DNA from: Crambe crambe
Lineage: Eukaryota; Porifera; Demospongiae; Poecilosclerida; Crambeidae
NCBI GenBank assembly: GCA_963924555.1
Contig: OZ004595.1
Location: 1,488,001 to 1,552,000 of the forward strand
DNA length: 64,000 nucleotides
Direction of reading: 5' to 3'
Shown: in pieces, positions 12,397 to 23,911 of the stretch
How positions within the stretch are numbered: position 1 is the stretch's first letter
Layout of the letters: every line of letters starts with the position of its first letter
Made by a program: the position numbers and the translations under genes
Notes under the pieces: model-generated
Databases searched by the model: none
What the model was told of the DNA's origin: nothing
The model's input: the letters and a program-made list of their open reading frames with translations, nothing else

Positions 12397-13731
12397 ATTT
12401 AGATACTGATTTAGCTAACATAACTTCCTTGTGGCAAAAGTAAATATCAATTGAACAGTGGATCCATGATACCACATGAAAATCTGTTGGCATGGATATA
12501 TCCACTCAAGTGAAAATTGTGGTTTGCTTAACATGCACCACAGGGTATGATTAGCAGTTGATGTATGGCTAGCCCACTTGTGACAATAGACAGCTAGCTG
12601 TGATAGATATCAAGAAAACTGTCTCACTTTATACTATGGTGGTTAACTAAAATAAATAGCTCTTCCTCAAATCAAACTGCAGGTGAATATCCAGTCGTGA
12701 TCAATGAAAGAAACGGCTTCTCCCCTGGGAATCATTCGCTGCTCTTCCACATTCGGGATAATTTGGGCTTCACAGCCAGGACCACTGTCAATTTTAAGCT
12801 CACAGATGAACAAACTATTACTAACAGTAAGAAAAATTAGCTGATAATAATTTTATGAGTGCTTACTTCACTCATGTCATTAGCATGTATTGTTACTGAA
12901 TGCTTGCTAATGGCCAGAATCCTTACAGCTAACCCACATGCAGCTTCATCTATGGTGCCTAAGCTTGGAGTACACTTTATCAACAGGAGTCCACGTGTAG
13001 GTTTGAATCGAGTGGAAGCTGACTTCATTCTGACCAGGCCAGCAGCTTCCATCACCTGTCAGTTGAAACCAGGAAGGAGAGCCAATACTGTGAAAGACTG
13101 TGAGTTTGATTATATTAGGATTCTAACAATCATGATGTGGTATTGCTGCTACTTTTTCTTCACAGGTTCGTCAGGCCATGTTTCGTACTCTGACCTTTAC
13201 CCCGGTAAGTACACCCTCCGTGTGACAGCCATCAACTATAAGAAAGAAGACAGGGTAATTATGAGAAGACGCTTTGAAGTTCCTCCTTCTTCCGATTTCT
13301 GCACCCTTCACTTGGTTGATAATGGGGTGGAGGTTGAAGCAATCACTGGAAATGTCACCATTGATTTTGATGGAGTGGGACCAGTGGAGGGGTTTCGATG
13401 TTCTCTGGACAAAGCACAATACTCACCATGTAAGAAAAAGTCAATATAGAGCATGATGCTCCAAGCTGTACTTTATGATGTGTGGGCTACTATGTATGTC
13501 CATGTATCAAATTACATCCACAAAACAAACAAACAAATAAAATGAAAAGAAAACAGCCAAACACCATTCTCTCGGCTAGAATTAATAATAATAGATATTC
13601 TCTATAATTATATAGGTATGCCACCAGTGGAATTCAGGGGTTTGATGGGAGGAGATCACACCCTGGTGATTGACCCCCAAGGTTGTCACAGAAATAGCCA
13701 AAGGAGGGCCCAAATCAAGTTCAAAGTGTGA
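2322..13731 (+). CDS. Large secreted EMI/EGF/sushi/Ig mosaic extracellular protein
   Basis: Twenty exons (2322-2380, 2492-2593, 2679-2782, 2909-3001, 3525-3647, 4079-4225, 4286-4411, 4633-4764, 4916-5038, 5158-5280, 5343-5702, 5903-7359, 7422-7539, 7641-11216, 11508-11711, 12197-12319, 12683-12826, 12929-13099, 13166-13429, 13616-13731) join in one frame to 2554 residues. Order: signal peptide (1-17), EMI-like domain (20-88), one EGF, six calcium-binding-type EGF each on its own phase-1 exon with D(I/K)xEC starts, two sushi domains, one EGF (about 498-545), an unrecognised region, coiled coil (about 1256-1339), a very Cys-rich block (about 1336-1476), two Ig domains (about 1873-2050), a GCC2/GCC3-type Cys repeat (exon 15) and an unrecognised tail. 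No transmembrane helix is seen at the C-terminus, so it is probably secreted and acts in matrix or adhesion. The function is not known. It is the downstream member of a tandem pair. Confidence 0.85.
2632..2675. repeat. (GTT)n microsatellite in intron 2
   Basis: Near-perfect GTT repeats run up to the acceptor of exon 3 (2679) and appear to serve as part of its pyrimidine-rich tract. Confidence 0.85.
3938..4046. repeat. (TTG)n microsatellite in intron 5
   Basis: About 100 bp of TTG repeats with a GTC patch in the middle, shortly before exon 6 of the mosaic gene. The reverse strand reads as poly-Asn, which is not a protein. Confidence 0.9.
5710..5804. repeat. (CT)n microsatellite before exon 12, with a duplicated acceptor
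   Basis: About 94 bp of CT repeat is followed by two copies of a 57-bp unit, each ending in CATAG followed by AGACAAACCCT. The acceptor AGs are at 5844-5845 and 5901-5902. Only the second continues in frame into the EGF; the first runs into TGA within a few codons. Confidence 0.9.
11281..11415. mobile_element. Short TA-flanked nested hairpin (Tc1/mariner-type MITE candidate)
   Basis: In intron 14 of the mosaic gene, 11281-11303 is a perfect 23-bp inverted match to 11393-11415. A second inverted pair lies inside (11338-11353 and 11355-11370, one mismatch). Trimming one base pair leaves TA on both sides, as expected for Tc1/mariner-derived miniature elements. The whole element would fold into one long hairpin. 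Confidence 0.6.
12365..12395. repeat. 31-bp poly-G run
   Basis: A homopolymer of G in intron 16 of the mosaic gene. Its true length may be misassembled. It could form a G-quadruplex. Confidence 0.9.
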
Positions 13732-13794
13732 TAAAACTTCACCAAATTTATTACAAACTATAAATTAGTGATGTTTTGTTTCTAGTTTAATATA

Positions 13795-13855
13795 CTGTAA
13801 ATTCGGGATGGTTGTCCATAAGGAATGAGAAAATAGGTAGTGGCTTATGAGGACC
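13795..13855. mobile_element. Truncated copy of the 51366 TIR element
   Basis: The left end (ctgtaaattcgggatggttg and following bases) matches the left end of the 175-bp element at 51366-51540. The right terminal repeat is missing. It lies between the mosaic gene and gene B. Confidence 0.6.
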
Positions 13856-13962
13856 TGATCCTATTATTATTAATTGATTTTAATAATTAAATTTTTATGG
13901 CCAGATCGAGGCACAGTGAACCCACCCACCATGTATGCATAGATAGCTGAGCTAACAACGAC

Positions 13963-16900
13963 ATGGCCAAGGCGGCACATAGAACTCTAATACAATGTGG
14001 ACCAAAGCTAACAAGTGAGATATCGACTATGGTACCAGCTATAGCCCGAGAGTTACTCGCCAGGAATCTCATCCCCCAGTCTGTGATGGGACAGATGAAT
14101 ACGGTAGGCATTGATGACAATACGAAGGCTTCCTGGCTAGTCGACGCAGTCACCAAGAAGATACAGAGTTTCCCAAATAAATTCGAAACGCTAATCGAAG
14201 CTTTAAAGACCAATGATTACTTGAGTGACATAGTGGAACTTCTTTTGGCCGAATATAAGGAAAGTAAGCTATAGACTATAGCTAGCTAGCTTACATGTGA
14301 ACTGTCTTGTCGATTCCTAGATGGTGGAACCATTACTGCTCCCAACCCATCTGCACAAGGTGAATATGCTAAATTCTAGCTAGTAATTAAGACATGATTA
14401 ATAGCTATTGACTCCACAAGGCTAGCAAGAGTGTAGCTTCACTTGTCAGCTACTAGCTAGATCTATTAGCTGCAGAAGAGCAATGCCTTGCTTGATTGTA
14501 TGGCCAGTAGGTGAATGATCTTACTTGATATAGTTAATGGCTTTAGTCCTGCAGGCTGGATATGAGCAATGGATCCTTTATACTAGCAGCCATTTTGTTA
14601 TTATGCTCTATGCAACAAAATGGCCACTAGCTATTGGTGTGGTAAAAATAGATGCATGCATGCTCTATAAACATCTGGCTTTTTTTTTTTTTTTTTTTTT
14701 TTTTTTTCTATCTTCAGCATGCTGGCCTTCTATAATACAGTAAATGACATTAAGTATACTATAAATGCTCAATCACATAGGTGCTTCGCCATCTGTCCAA
14801 CCCCCAGTAACACATAACCAACCTGGAGGTATGCAAATTTCATTATAGGGTAGTAATCTTTTGAGACACTAGCTATAGTGCACACACACACATTATGAGG
14901 TATGTTGCTAGCTTGTTTCCTAACCAAGTCCGATTATAGTTGTCTAAATATAATGGACTCAGTCCCCTCCTTCAAGGATTTCCCCAGTTGAGGGACGAGT
15001 CCCTTGATTGTTACCTAAATTTAGGGCTATATAGAACTGGAACTATTGAAGGACTGTCCCTTGTCATGGGAGTTTTCCTGGGTGAGGCCCCCTGGATCAT
15101 TCCTCATAATCATAAGAGCTAATAATTAGAGCTATATAACTATAGTATAAATAACCATGACAGCTATTCCAACCAACCATAACTTATTGAACCCATGCAC
15201 AGAATGAGTTTTTGTTGGTGTGTGCACAATCGTATATCTGTAGATTCCAAGCCCGAGCTTACCGACGTAGATCATCACACCGTACTCACCACTGACCTCC
15301 TGAAGGATCTCAATGCTCAGAATCTGAGGACCCTGGGTAGTGCTCTTGGTCTCTCTTATGCTCGTCAAAAGAGGTTGGCAGACCCCCTTGATGACATGGT
15401 CAGCGCATGGCTAACAGGACTAGACAATGTTGCAATTAACGGGAAAGATACTCGTAACTGGAATGACCTGATAAAAGCTCTGGAGCAGTGTCACATGGGA
15501 GGAACAGCCGCAAGAGTCAGAAGGGTAACCTAATAATTATTATTATAATGCAAAAACTAACTCATTGTCTTTACTGTTATAGCACGTTGCCAGTCTCAAG
15601 TAGAACCACAAAGACTGATGTTTACTTTTTCTTATATATTATGTTTATATTTTATGATGTTGGCATTGATTTTTCACCTTTGTATGCGTATGTGTAGGGA
15701 CTGGCACGTTATGCTTTTTTGCTTCCCTATTATTCTATTCTTTAATTCCAGCTGTATAAAGTCATTATTCTTTTTTTACTGACCATTCTTTAATTATGCC
15801 ATAGATATACTAGACTATAGTCTAGTATATCTATGATTATGCTCATAGCTGTATTGGAAAGACTACGTAAATAGCTATTTGCTATCTCAGACAAGTTTGG
15901 TCAAGTCTTAGATAATTAGACTACGTACACAGGATTGGAAACAATTATTCGCGCGCGGACCATGCGCGTTGCGCCAAATTATTGCAGCTGTTTACAGTGT
16001 GTGGTTTGTTTCTCTAAGTGTGTGGCTTGTTAGTGCTTGTATAGCTGGAGAAAACCTGATTTACAAGGTAAAATTGTGTTGTTATTGGCTAGCCAGTGCT
16101 AAGAGACCTAGCTATGATCTAGCTAGCTCTATCAGCTAGCTGGCTACTCCTAATTTACAGTGCTAGAGACCTAGCTAGCTAGCTATTAACTGAAGCTTAC
16201 ATGACCACTTCATTGAGCTTAATTGTTAGTGCTTGTATAGCTGGAGAAAACCTGATTTACAAGGTAAAATTGTGTTATTATTGGCTAGCCAGTGCTAAGA
16301 GACCTAGCTATGATCTAGCTAGCTCTATCAGCTAGCTGGCTACTGCTAATTTACAGTGCTAGAGACCTAGCTAGCTAGCTATTAACTGAAGCTTACATGA
16401 CCACTTCATTGAGCTTAATTGCTTTAACTATAGATCCTAGTGGAATTATTGTCCAAGTTTTGCAACAAATTGTGAAGACTAAGATGTTCTCTCATCCACA
16501 GAATTGTTCGAGAAATTGCTACTGCAGCTCTTGAGTGGTGCACAAATCCTTCAAGCTATGAAATGTTGAATTGCTTCTAATAAAATTACTTGACCCTCAT
16601 CCCTTAGAGAAAACACAACGAATTATGTGGGGGCAGTACCATAAAATTAGAACCACCACAGAGTTTCAGAAAATCTGAAAAGACTTTTTTTTGTCAAGCT
16701 GGTATAGCAATCACCCCTCCTGTACTAGAAAATTACAGATGTGTTAGCTATTTGAACAACAACTGCCCTATTTCAAGTGACCTCAGCTCCGCCTCCCAGC
16801 ATGATTATGACTTACGAAGAGAGTAATGCATTGCGGTATGCAGCAGGGTACATCCCAAGGGCTCTGCACAAGAGATTAAAAAGTTCCTCTCACCCTTGAA

Positions 16901-19900
16901 AGAAAATTTGATATGTTATATTGATGATTTGTTACTATGATGATGATGAAGAATCAGAGGATTGGATATAGACTTGGTCGATAGGAGATTACTCCACATT
17001 TCAAACTCCATGTATAGTTTCATGGTGGAGATGGAGAAAGAAGTTCAGAATCATTTGATAAAGCCCATTGATAACATTAAGAAAAGTATTAAAGAAGGAA
17101 TGTACAAAAATAGTCTGAAATTTCTGAGGATTGGGATGAAGAGGAGAGCAAGGTGATTGAAATGATAGTGGACCTTTGGATCACCACACGAGGCTTTGCT
17201 TTTGCTAGCTCAAAATGGCAAGTAGCTAAGAAATTGACCCAGAAAACCAAGGGCATAAGGAAGACTACTAAGACCCTCAATAGATTATCATAAAATTAAT
17301 TATTATGTAGGTATTATAATTTTATAATTATAAAGTTTCTACTGCTGATATACTAGCTTAATTTTGATGATATGGTAACACTAAAGAGTGAACAAACTGC
17401 TGTGGAATTTGGGCATTTTGAGAGTTTCACCAAAAGGTGAGGTTGGGCTCTTTCAATCTGACCCATTTAGATGGAAGTCTGTCCAGGTGATTGAAAGATC
17501 ACTGATACTAGAAGCAGGACTTGAAGATAATGGCACCTTGAGAATGTTCTTATTTCCATGTTTTTTGACACACAGTTTGCTTTTTTTCCTCCTTGGCATA
17601 GCTGTAACTAATAAATCAATGTGGATAAGTTAGCATGTACATTAGCTATAATTTTGGTCACTGCAGCTTATGGGATTGATGCTATTCCAAACTGCAGCAC
17701 TAACTTTATCAGTCAGCAAAATTTCATTGCTCATGCAACAGTGCCTTTTGTGTGAAAGAAAGCAAAAATATACACCTCCAAACACAGAAAAAGCCAGAAA
17801 GCATCAAAGATTCAGGACAAAAACATATATTATGCACACCATTCCGTATGGCAAGCATCACTCAATAACATAAACTTCATTAAAAGGACACAGGAATTAT
17901 GCCTTTGCAATGAAAGAAGAAAAAAACTTTATCCGTTGCTAGGGTGATAAAAATCTTCATGGAAAACTATTTTATGAGCAAACTAACTATACTTAAGAAA
18001 CACATTTCACATCCCTGGAACATACTCTGTAAAGTAGCCCTTTATTTGATGCTAAAACTCACCAGTTATTCTCCTTTCATGAAAAGTATACTCGAGAAAC
18101 AAGGAATAAATTTCCAATTTTCCTTCGCGCATAGCAACACGGATCGTCCGCGACGATTTGTATTAGCATAATGGGCGCACGTGAGCTGTTTCCAATCCTG
18201 TGTACGTAGTCTAATTATCTAAGGTCAAGTCATAGATATATCTATGGTCAAGTGTAGTCACGCACGCGCACACGAAATTAGCATGTAGGCACACATTTCA
18301 GGATCAACCTAGTCTGGCGTAGCCACACCCCCAAGCGCGAAGCGCGAGGTGGTCTGGAAACATTCAATACACCGAGTTGTCAGAAGTAGCAGAAAATCTG
18401 CTACTCATGAATATCATTACCTAACCACAGTGTGAACCACAGTGTACACCACAGGCATGCACAGCAGTAAGCCAACTAGACGGCTGCTAAGGAGAAACTA
18501 TCGAGTGCACTGCAGCAAATGAAGCTGCCCTGAAGTTGGGCTATCCATCACTAAGGCCTGAACAATTGGAAGTGGTGATCCAATTTTATCTGGCAGGGAT
18601 GTTTTTGCTGTGCTCCCAACTGGATTTGGGAAGAGCTTGTGTTTTGCCTTTAGCTTTAGATAAACTTACTTACTTCTTTTCTATATCTGAACCAACCGTA
18701 GGCTAGCAGATATACATCTTTACACTGCAGCTGCATATAACCACGTGTTGTTTTTATTACTTACCGCAATTACGCAGCATGACGACAAGCTGACCATAAT
18801 GGAAATTCCAATCTGACAACTCGTAGTATTGTATGTTACCAGACTCTCCCTTCGCGCTTCGCGCTCGGGGTGTGGCTGGCTACGCCAGACTAGGATCAAC
18901 CATCTTGAAGTTCACCTATTATGCCAGCATTATACTTCCTGCTTTGATAGACCTATTAGCTATTTCCAAAACTGCTGGCAGAATGTGCCAGTCCCTACGT
19001 ACGTGTGTAATTACGAGGGTGGGGCAACTATATGTTCGACTTGCCCTTCATAATTGTTCCGCCTTACCTTACTGTGGATAGCTTGAATCGACAAGTAAGA
19101 TGAGCGAGTATTTGATTGATGCTGCAGATGACAATTACAAGTAACCAGAAAGTTCCTCGAAAGCTAATCGAAGAAAATATTGCTTGAGAGTCCAAGCTTA
19201 ACAGCTGTAATAATGGAGTTGAATGCTGGTGGGTCTTTCTACATGACATGCTAGCCTCGTACCCAGGGCTTATTTCCAAAAGGAGAGGGGGAAAAATAAG
19301 GCCTGGTAGTAGTATACACTGCTTGTGCACATCCATCAGATTTTCGTGAAAATAGTAGCCATTTTGTGACACTATGCACGCACCCTTTTTCTTGTTATAG
19401 GTTCCGAGCCTGAACTTACTCAAAAACATCAAACCATACTCACCACTGAGCTCCTGAAGGATCTCAATGCTCAGAATCTGAGGTCCCTGGGTAGTGCTCT
19501 TGGTCTCTCATATGCTCATGTAAAGAGGTTGCCAAATCCCCTTGATGACATGGTTGAGGCATGGCTAAGTGGAGAAGACAATGTTGTGGACAAAGGGAAA
19601 GATACTCGCAGCTGGAATGGTCTGATAGGAGCTCTGGAGCAGTGTCACATGGGAGGAACGGCCAAGAGAGTCAGAAATGTATTGCTGGACTTAATATTGA
19701 GTTATGCAAACTCATTATTTTATCTTTACTGTTATAGCATGTTGCCAGTCTCAAGAAGGAACAGTGTCACATGGAAGGAACAACTGATGAAGTCAGAAAG
19801 GTACATACATATAGCTTAAAATAGCTACAAAATTAACTCATTGTCAGTACTGTTATTAGCGTGTTGCCAGTCTCAACAGAGGAGAGGAGCAGTGTCACCA

Positions 19901-21748
19901 CTCAGGGGGAAGAGCCGATAAAGTCAGAAGGGTAGCTTAATAACTATACAAAATTTAAAACTGACTCATTGTCTTTATAGAATATTGCCAGTTTTGAGAG
20001 TGAGAAACTGGAAAGGAAGCCTATTAGTAAGCCTAAGAGCTCACATGTAGAGAAGAAGGCTGGTGAGTCTTATGTTGACCAGCTGCATGCATATTGAAGA
20101 ACTCTTCATTATCTTTTTGTAGGGTGGGGGACTTGTGTAGGTCTGTGCATAGTAGTAGTTGTCGCTATTGCAATTGGTGGTGGATACATGTTCAAAGGTT
20201 AGTACCTATCAATCCACTTGAATCCACTCAAGTGCAGCCTTTATGGAGTTCACCAAAAGTGGTGAATACTTACTTAATACAGCTCCCTTATCATAAAATT
20301 AATGTGTGTGTTTTAGAGTATGTTAATAGACCTGCTCTTGGAAATCCAAGCAATGGTGTGCCTGGTCCTTCGGACTCTGTGAAGAAAGAAGCTTTGAAGA
20401 CTGAGAACCGAGCTTCAAAGGCAGGGGAAAGAACTGAGAGGGTGAAGGCTGTTATTACACCATTTGAAGGTTGGTGGGGAGAAAGAGTGAAAGCAGTTAG
20501 TACAGGTCGGTGAAATCTTCTCAATGATTTCAACCAAACCACTGTACTACCACCATTCATGAACCTGCATATAAAGCTTGTTCCTGGAAATGAGCTTCCA
20601 TATATAGAGGGTTTTTTTTTTTGTTTTTTTTTTTAAATTATTATTACATATTTAGTGAGTCTTATATGAAGTGTTTCACTCACTGATGAGTACACGATCA
20701 TTAGACACTATCTCTTTACATACAGGAAGTAAACTTGATGGGGGTGATAACTTTTGATAGTGTATAGTTTTAAGAGTGTCCATTACTATTCTTGTTATAT
20801 TAATAGATAGGAAGCCTGATTTGAGTTCATTGGAGCATCTAAAGGGTCCTCACAGTGATGTCCGCATTATCCGTGACAGTGGCGAGTATAGAAAACTAGG
20901 AATCTGTTTGCTTAAATTACCAAATGCAGCAGAACTAAATGACATGGAAAGAGACTGCTTAGGCAAAACTTACTGTATAAAATCATCCATTTTTGACAAG
21001 TGGTTACACGGCCAAGGAGAGAAGCCTGTGACGTGGAAAACACTGATTTATGTACTTGAAGAATGCATGCAACTGGTAGAATTGGCCAAGGATGTAAAAC
21101 TCATCATAGCATCAATACAGCAGAAAACTCCTGATGATAGATCAGCTGATGAGACACTTGCACGTGAGTATAGTATCAGGAACAGACCATTTTTTCATGC
21201 ATGCTTAGGGTCATTACTGTGATTGAATTTGGTTAGTGGAGTTATTCTTATTATTGCAGGGGCTTCCTCAACTGCTACTCCTACCTCCACTCACTCTGAA
21301 CCAACTTCAGGACAATCTGGTGGTAAACCTAGGCTCTCCTTAACTCAGCATTTTCCAATTCCATATTATTATAGCAAACGTTTTTATTGTGTAGATACTC
21401 CACAGCTTACCAGTAAGGACCATTCCACTATCTCTCACCTCCTGAATGATTTAAATCTCGATAAATTGAGATGCCTGGGTGGAGCTCTGGGATTACTGGA
21501 CAGCAATCTACAGAAGATGAGGGACCTCCTTCCGGACATGGTGTCTGCATGGCTCATTGGAGAAGACAATGTAACGAATATGGATGGAGTTGGAGATACT
21601 CGTAGTCGGGAGGGTCTAATACAGGGCCTATTGAAGTGTAACATGAAAGGAACAGCCGACAAAGTCAGGAAGGTAAGAATCTTGCACACTTCCTAGCTTC
21701 TCTAAGATTTTTATTTTTTATTTTTCTATTGTATAGAGTCTCGAGTAA
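13963..21748 (+). CDS. Gene B: CARD-like / death domain / transmembrane / death domain protein
   Basis: Exons 13963-14263, 14321-14359, 14781-14828, 19401-19678, 19738-19800, 19860-19931, 19981-20062, 20123-20197, 20317-20505, 20807-21163, 21260-21322, 21395-21672 and 21737-21748 join in frame to 618 residues. Exon 1 is a CARD-like helical domain (about 1-100) closely related to that of gene D. Exon 4 is a death domain with the usual buried Trp and a W..L..AL..C ending. The next two exons are small repeats of the end of exon 4. Exon 8 (75 nt) encodes one hydrophobic helix (about residues 295-318). A charged linker, a second death-like domain (20807-21163) and a third death domain follow. There is no signal peptide. 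An alternative exon 4 lies at 15244. The family suggests an innate immune or cell-death adaptor; that is inference. Confidence 0.75.
14680..14707. repeat. Poly-T run in intron 2 of gene B
   Basis: A homopolymer of about 27 T inserted in the segment otherwise similar to 541-690. It accounts for part of the length difference between the two copies. Confidence 0.85.
15244..15603 (+). other. Alternative death-domain exon pair of gene B (exons 4a and 5a)
   Basis: 15244-15524 is a near copy of exon 4 (19401-19678): it starts in phase 1 and ends in phase 0 like it. It is followed at 15583-15603 by a copy of exon 5 that reads HVASLK and then TAG. Because each exon 4 copy needs phase 1 and leaves phase 0, they cannot be used in series. 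Using 4a with 5a would give a short soluble CARD plus death-domain protein of about 229 residues. Skipping it gives the membrane form. 4a could also splice in frame to exon 5 at 19738. Confidence 0.6.
15800..15835. repeat. Perfect 36-bp palindrome
   Basis: The two 18-bp halves of catagatatactagacta are perfect inverted copies with no spacer. It lies in the long gene B intron, about 70 bp before the transposon terminal repeat at 15907. Confidence 0.85.
16031..16421. repeat. 196-bp tandem duplication inside the transposon
   Basis: tagtgcttgtatagctggag starts at 16031 and again at 16227, and the two units are almost identical to their ends near 16226 and 16421. High identity suggests a recent duplication. 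Confidence 0.85.
16805..17290 (+). pseudogene. Decayed transposon-encoded protein
   Basis: Plus-strand pieces in several frames read ALRYAAGYIPRALHKRLKSS, then LVDRRLLHISNSMYSFMVEM, then LWITTRGFAFASSKWQVAKK. From memory, RYAAGY.....L, (L/V)(V/I)(D/N)RGGL and RGFxxA are conserved blocks of a transposon-associated protein multiplied in sponge and cnidarian genomes. Frame breaks separate the blocks, so it is not functional. The family name is not known to me. Confidence 0.45.
18310..18892. mobile_element. 583-bp TIR element with 9-bp target duplication carrying a RecQ-like helicase relic
   Basis: Terminal inverted repeats of about 50 bp (tagtctggcgtagccacacc and following bases, including a GC-rich agcgcgaagcgcga core) flank the element. 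ggatcaacc is repeated at 18301-18309 and 18893-18901 as a 9-bp target-site duplication. Inside, 18520-18660 encodes, across one frameshift, LKLGYPSLRPEQLEVVIQF and SGRDVFAVLPTGFGKSLCFA, the start of a RecQ-type helicase domain with the Walker A motif PTGFGKS. It looks like a deletion derivative of a larger element. Confidence 0.65.
19252..19306. mobile_element. Degenerate copy of the short foldback element at 31790
   Basis: The left end tagcctcgtacccagg matches the element at 31790-31856. The right arm (ggcctggta) is diverged. It lies just upstream of gene B exon 4. Confidence 0.45.
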
Positions 21749-21946
21749 CTATAACAACTGATAACTTAATACCTTTTTGATATTAGCTATTGCACATCCA
21801 ATGCAAGCCTCTGTGATGGGTATATGCACACAAATCATGATGTATGTTATACAGGTGTAGAGGCATCTAGGAGAAGTATTTATTTTTGTAAACTGTAATA
21901 CTACCCAGGTTAAGTACCAAATAATGTAATGAAATTCATATTAATT

Positions 21947-23847
21947 TTAACTTAATCGACTCAATCTGAAAGGCGAAAGGTTGTAAGACGGAGGTTGGTC
22001 CAGAGCAAGTTCGCTTAAAATCTTGCCAATCACAGGACTCAGCTTGAACCCATGACCTATGCAGAAGTATGATTATCATCGTCATGGACCCTGTGATAAT
22101 CCCTCATGATCTTGCTCACATGAAAGATTTACGTAGCTAGCACATTTAATATAAAAAAGCTGTTTCAATCATACCTGAAAAACCTGTTCCAATAATGATA
22201 TTTGAGTGTTCAGTGTGTCTGTCCAATACTGGGTTCTCATCAGGACTCTCCTAAAAATTAGCAGAATAACCATCAAGCCCAAAATTTAAGGAGTGGTTGA
22301 GTCTTGTGAAAGTTGAGTTCAATTATTCAGCTAACGCTACAAATCTCTCTGCTGCTAGTAGAGAGAGAGAGCTCACCGTGTACATGCAAGGCTCCACTAT
22401 GCTAGGAGTAGAAGCCACTCCCTTGAAGATTCTCTTCACAAAGCCAGCAGCCACACTGATAATGGAGCTGGATGATTGGTTAGCATCACGATCATCAGGC
22501 TCTATTTCATATTCCGGACTAGGTTGAGAATGATAGAAAATCTGTGTAGCAATATCTTAAATTGATTCACACAGAATAAATCTACATTTACCATAATAAC
22601 TACTATAACTATAATAGACTATTATATTCTGCAACATTGTGGTTAGCTATAACTTATACAAGTAGAACTCTATACAGAAGGGTACACTCAATACTAACCT
22701 TGACTAGCCCAGGATATTCATGTATTGGCAAGCCATAGAATAAATATAGACGTCCTTCCTCTGTATATCGAGCCATTAATACAGGGAAATTCTTCGGAGA
22801 GTAGTCCTCAGGTGAATCAACTTTCCAGTACAAAACTTCAGCTCTCAAAATCTGCAAGTTCCGGAACATTCACGGTGAATACTATGGACTAATAACAGCC
22901 AGACACAATTCGTTTTGGCTTTGCTTCAGGCTAGTGGACCAGTGTACTACAATATAAGCAATAATTATGACTATCATCTGGTACTACGCATGTCCTTGAT
23001 AATAAATGTTACTTTAAGGACTGCCCACCTTCATAGGTATCTCTATACCAAGTGTTTTCAAGATGGTAGGTGTCCAAGCTCCAGCTGTTATCACTAGCTT
23101 TTTTGTCTTGAAATCTCCTTTGGTTGTCTTGATGGTGATCACATCACCAGGGACAATCTCGGTCACTGGATGTTCATCTCGCAGTTCTCCTCCAGCTGAC
23201 ACAAACAGTTTCTGTAAATTGTAAGTGGAATCCTTATCAAAGCTAGCTGCACTAAAGGAGAAAAGAGCTTTGGAAATCGCCATAGCACACAGCTTCAAAG
23301 TCCATGCACAATCACAACCACCTAAAGGGCTCCTTGCAGTTCAGCACCCTGAAAACCTATTTAGTAGTTTAGTTTTGTTCTTGTCTTTGTTGTTAGTCTT
23401 GTGTCTCTTGTTTTGTTTTGTTCTTTTTTTCTCTCTCTCTCTTTTTCCTTTTGTCCTTCTTGTCTCTCTTCTTACCTCTATACTCCTCTATACTCTCATT
23501 CCTACACCTATTCCCTTCTCATTGCTTGCAATGAAATTTATTAGAGAAAAAAAAAAGTACCACACCTGATAGGCAGCCAGTGCTTCTGAGGCTTGTAGAA
23601 TTCCTCCATCTTCTTCAAATACACATGTAAAATCTGACGGTACGGATATCTGGTTAGAGTACCTTTCATTGGCCTGCAGAGTGAAGTCAAGAATGTTATA
23701 CTGACTGTGAATTCCTTCACATCACCAGCACAAGTCAACTTACTTCACTAGCAGAGAAAGTTTCATGTGAAATTCCATTGCTTTCCAGACTGTCAGTTAC
23801 ACTAGTCATGACATCCTCTGAACCAAATGCCAAAATACCTGTCTGAC

Positions 23848-23911
<64 letters not shown>

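Larger units (their letters stand above)
15907..18223. mobile_element. DNA transposon of about 2.3 kb with inverted terminal repeats
   Basis: 15907-15943 (cttagataattagactacgt and following bases) is an inverted match to 18187-18223 over about 37 bp. The element lies in the long intron between the two copies of gene B exon 4. Inside are a tandem 196-bp duplication and a decayed coding region on the plus strand. Target-site duplications are not clear because the flanks also share inverted similarity. The element class cannot be set from the ends alone. Confidence 0.65.

Noticed and set aside
16962-17156. Possible small host gene
   Set aside because: It is a fragment of the decayed transposon coding region, within inverted terminal repeats and interrupted by frame breaks.
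15244-19678. Serial use of both copies of the gene B death-domain exon in one transcript
   Set aside because: Exon 4a leaves phase 0 and exon 4b needs phase 1, so the protein would shift frame.
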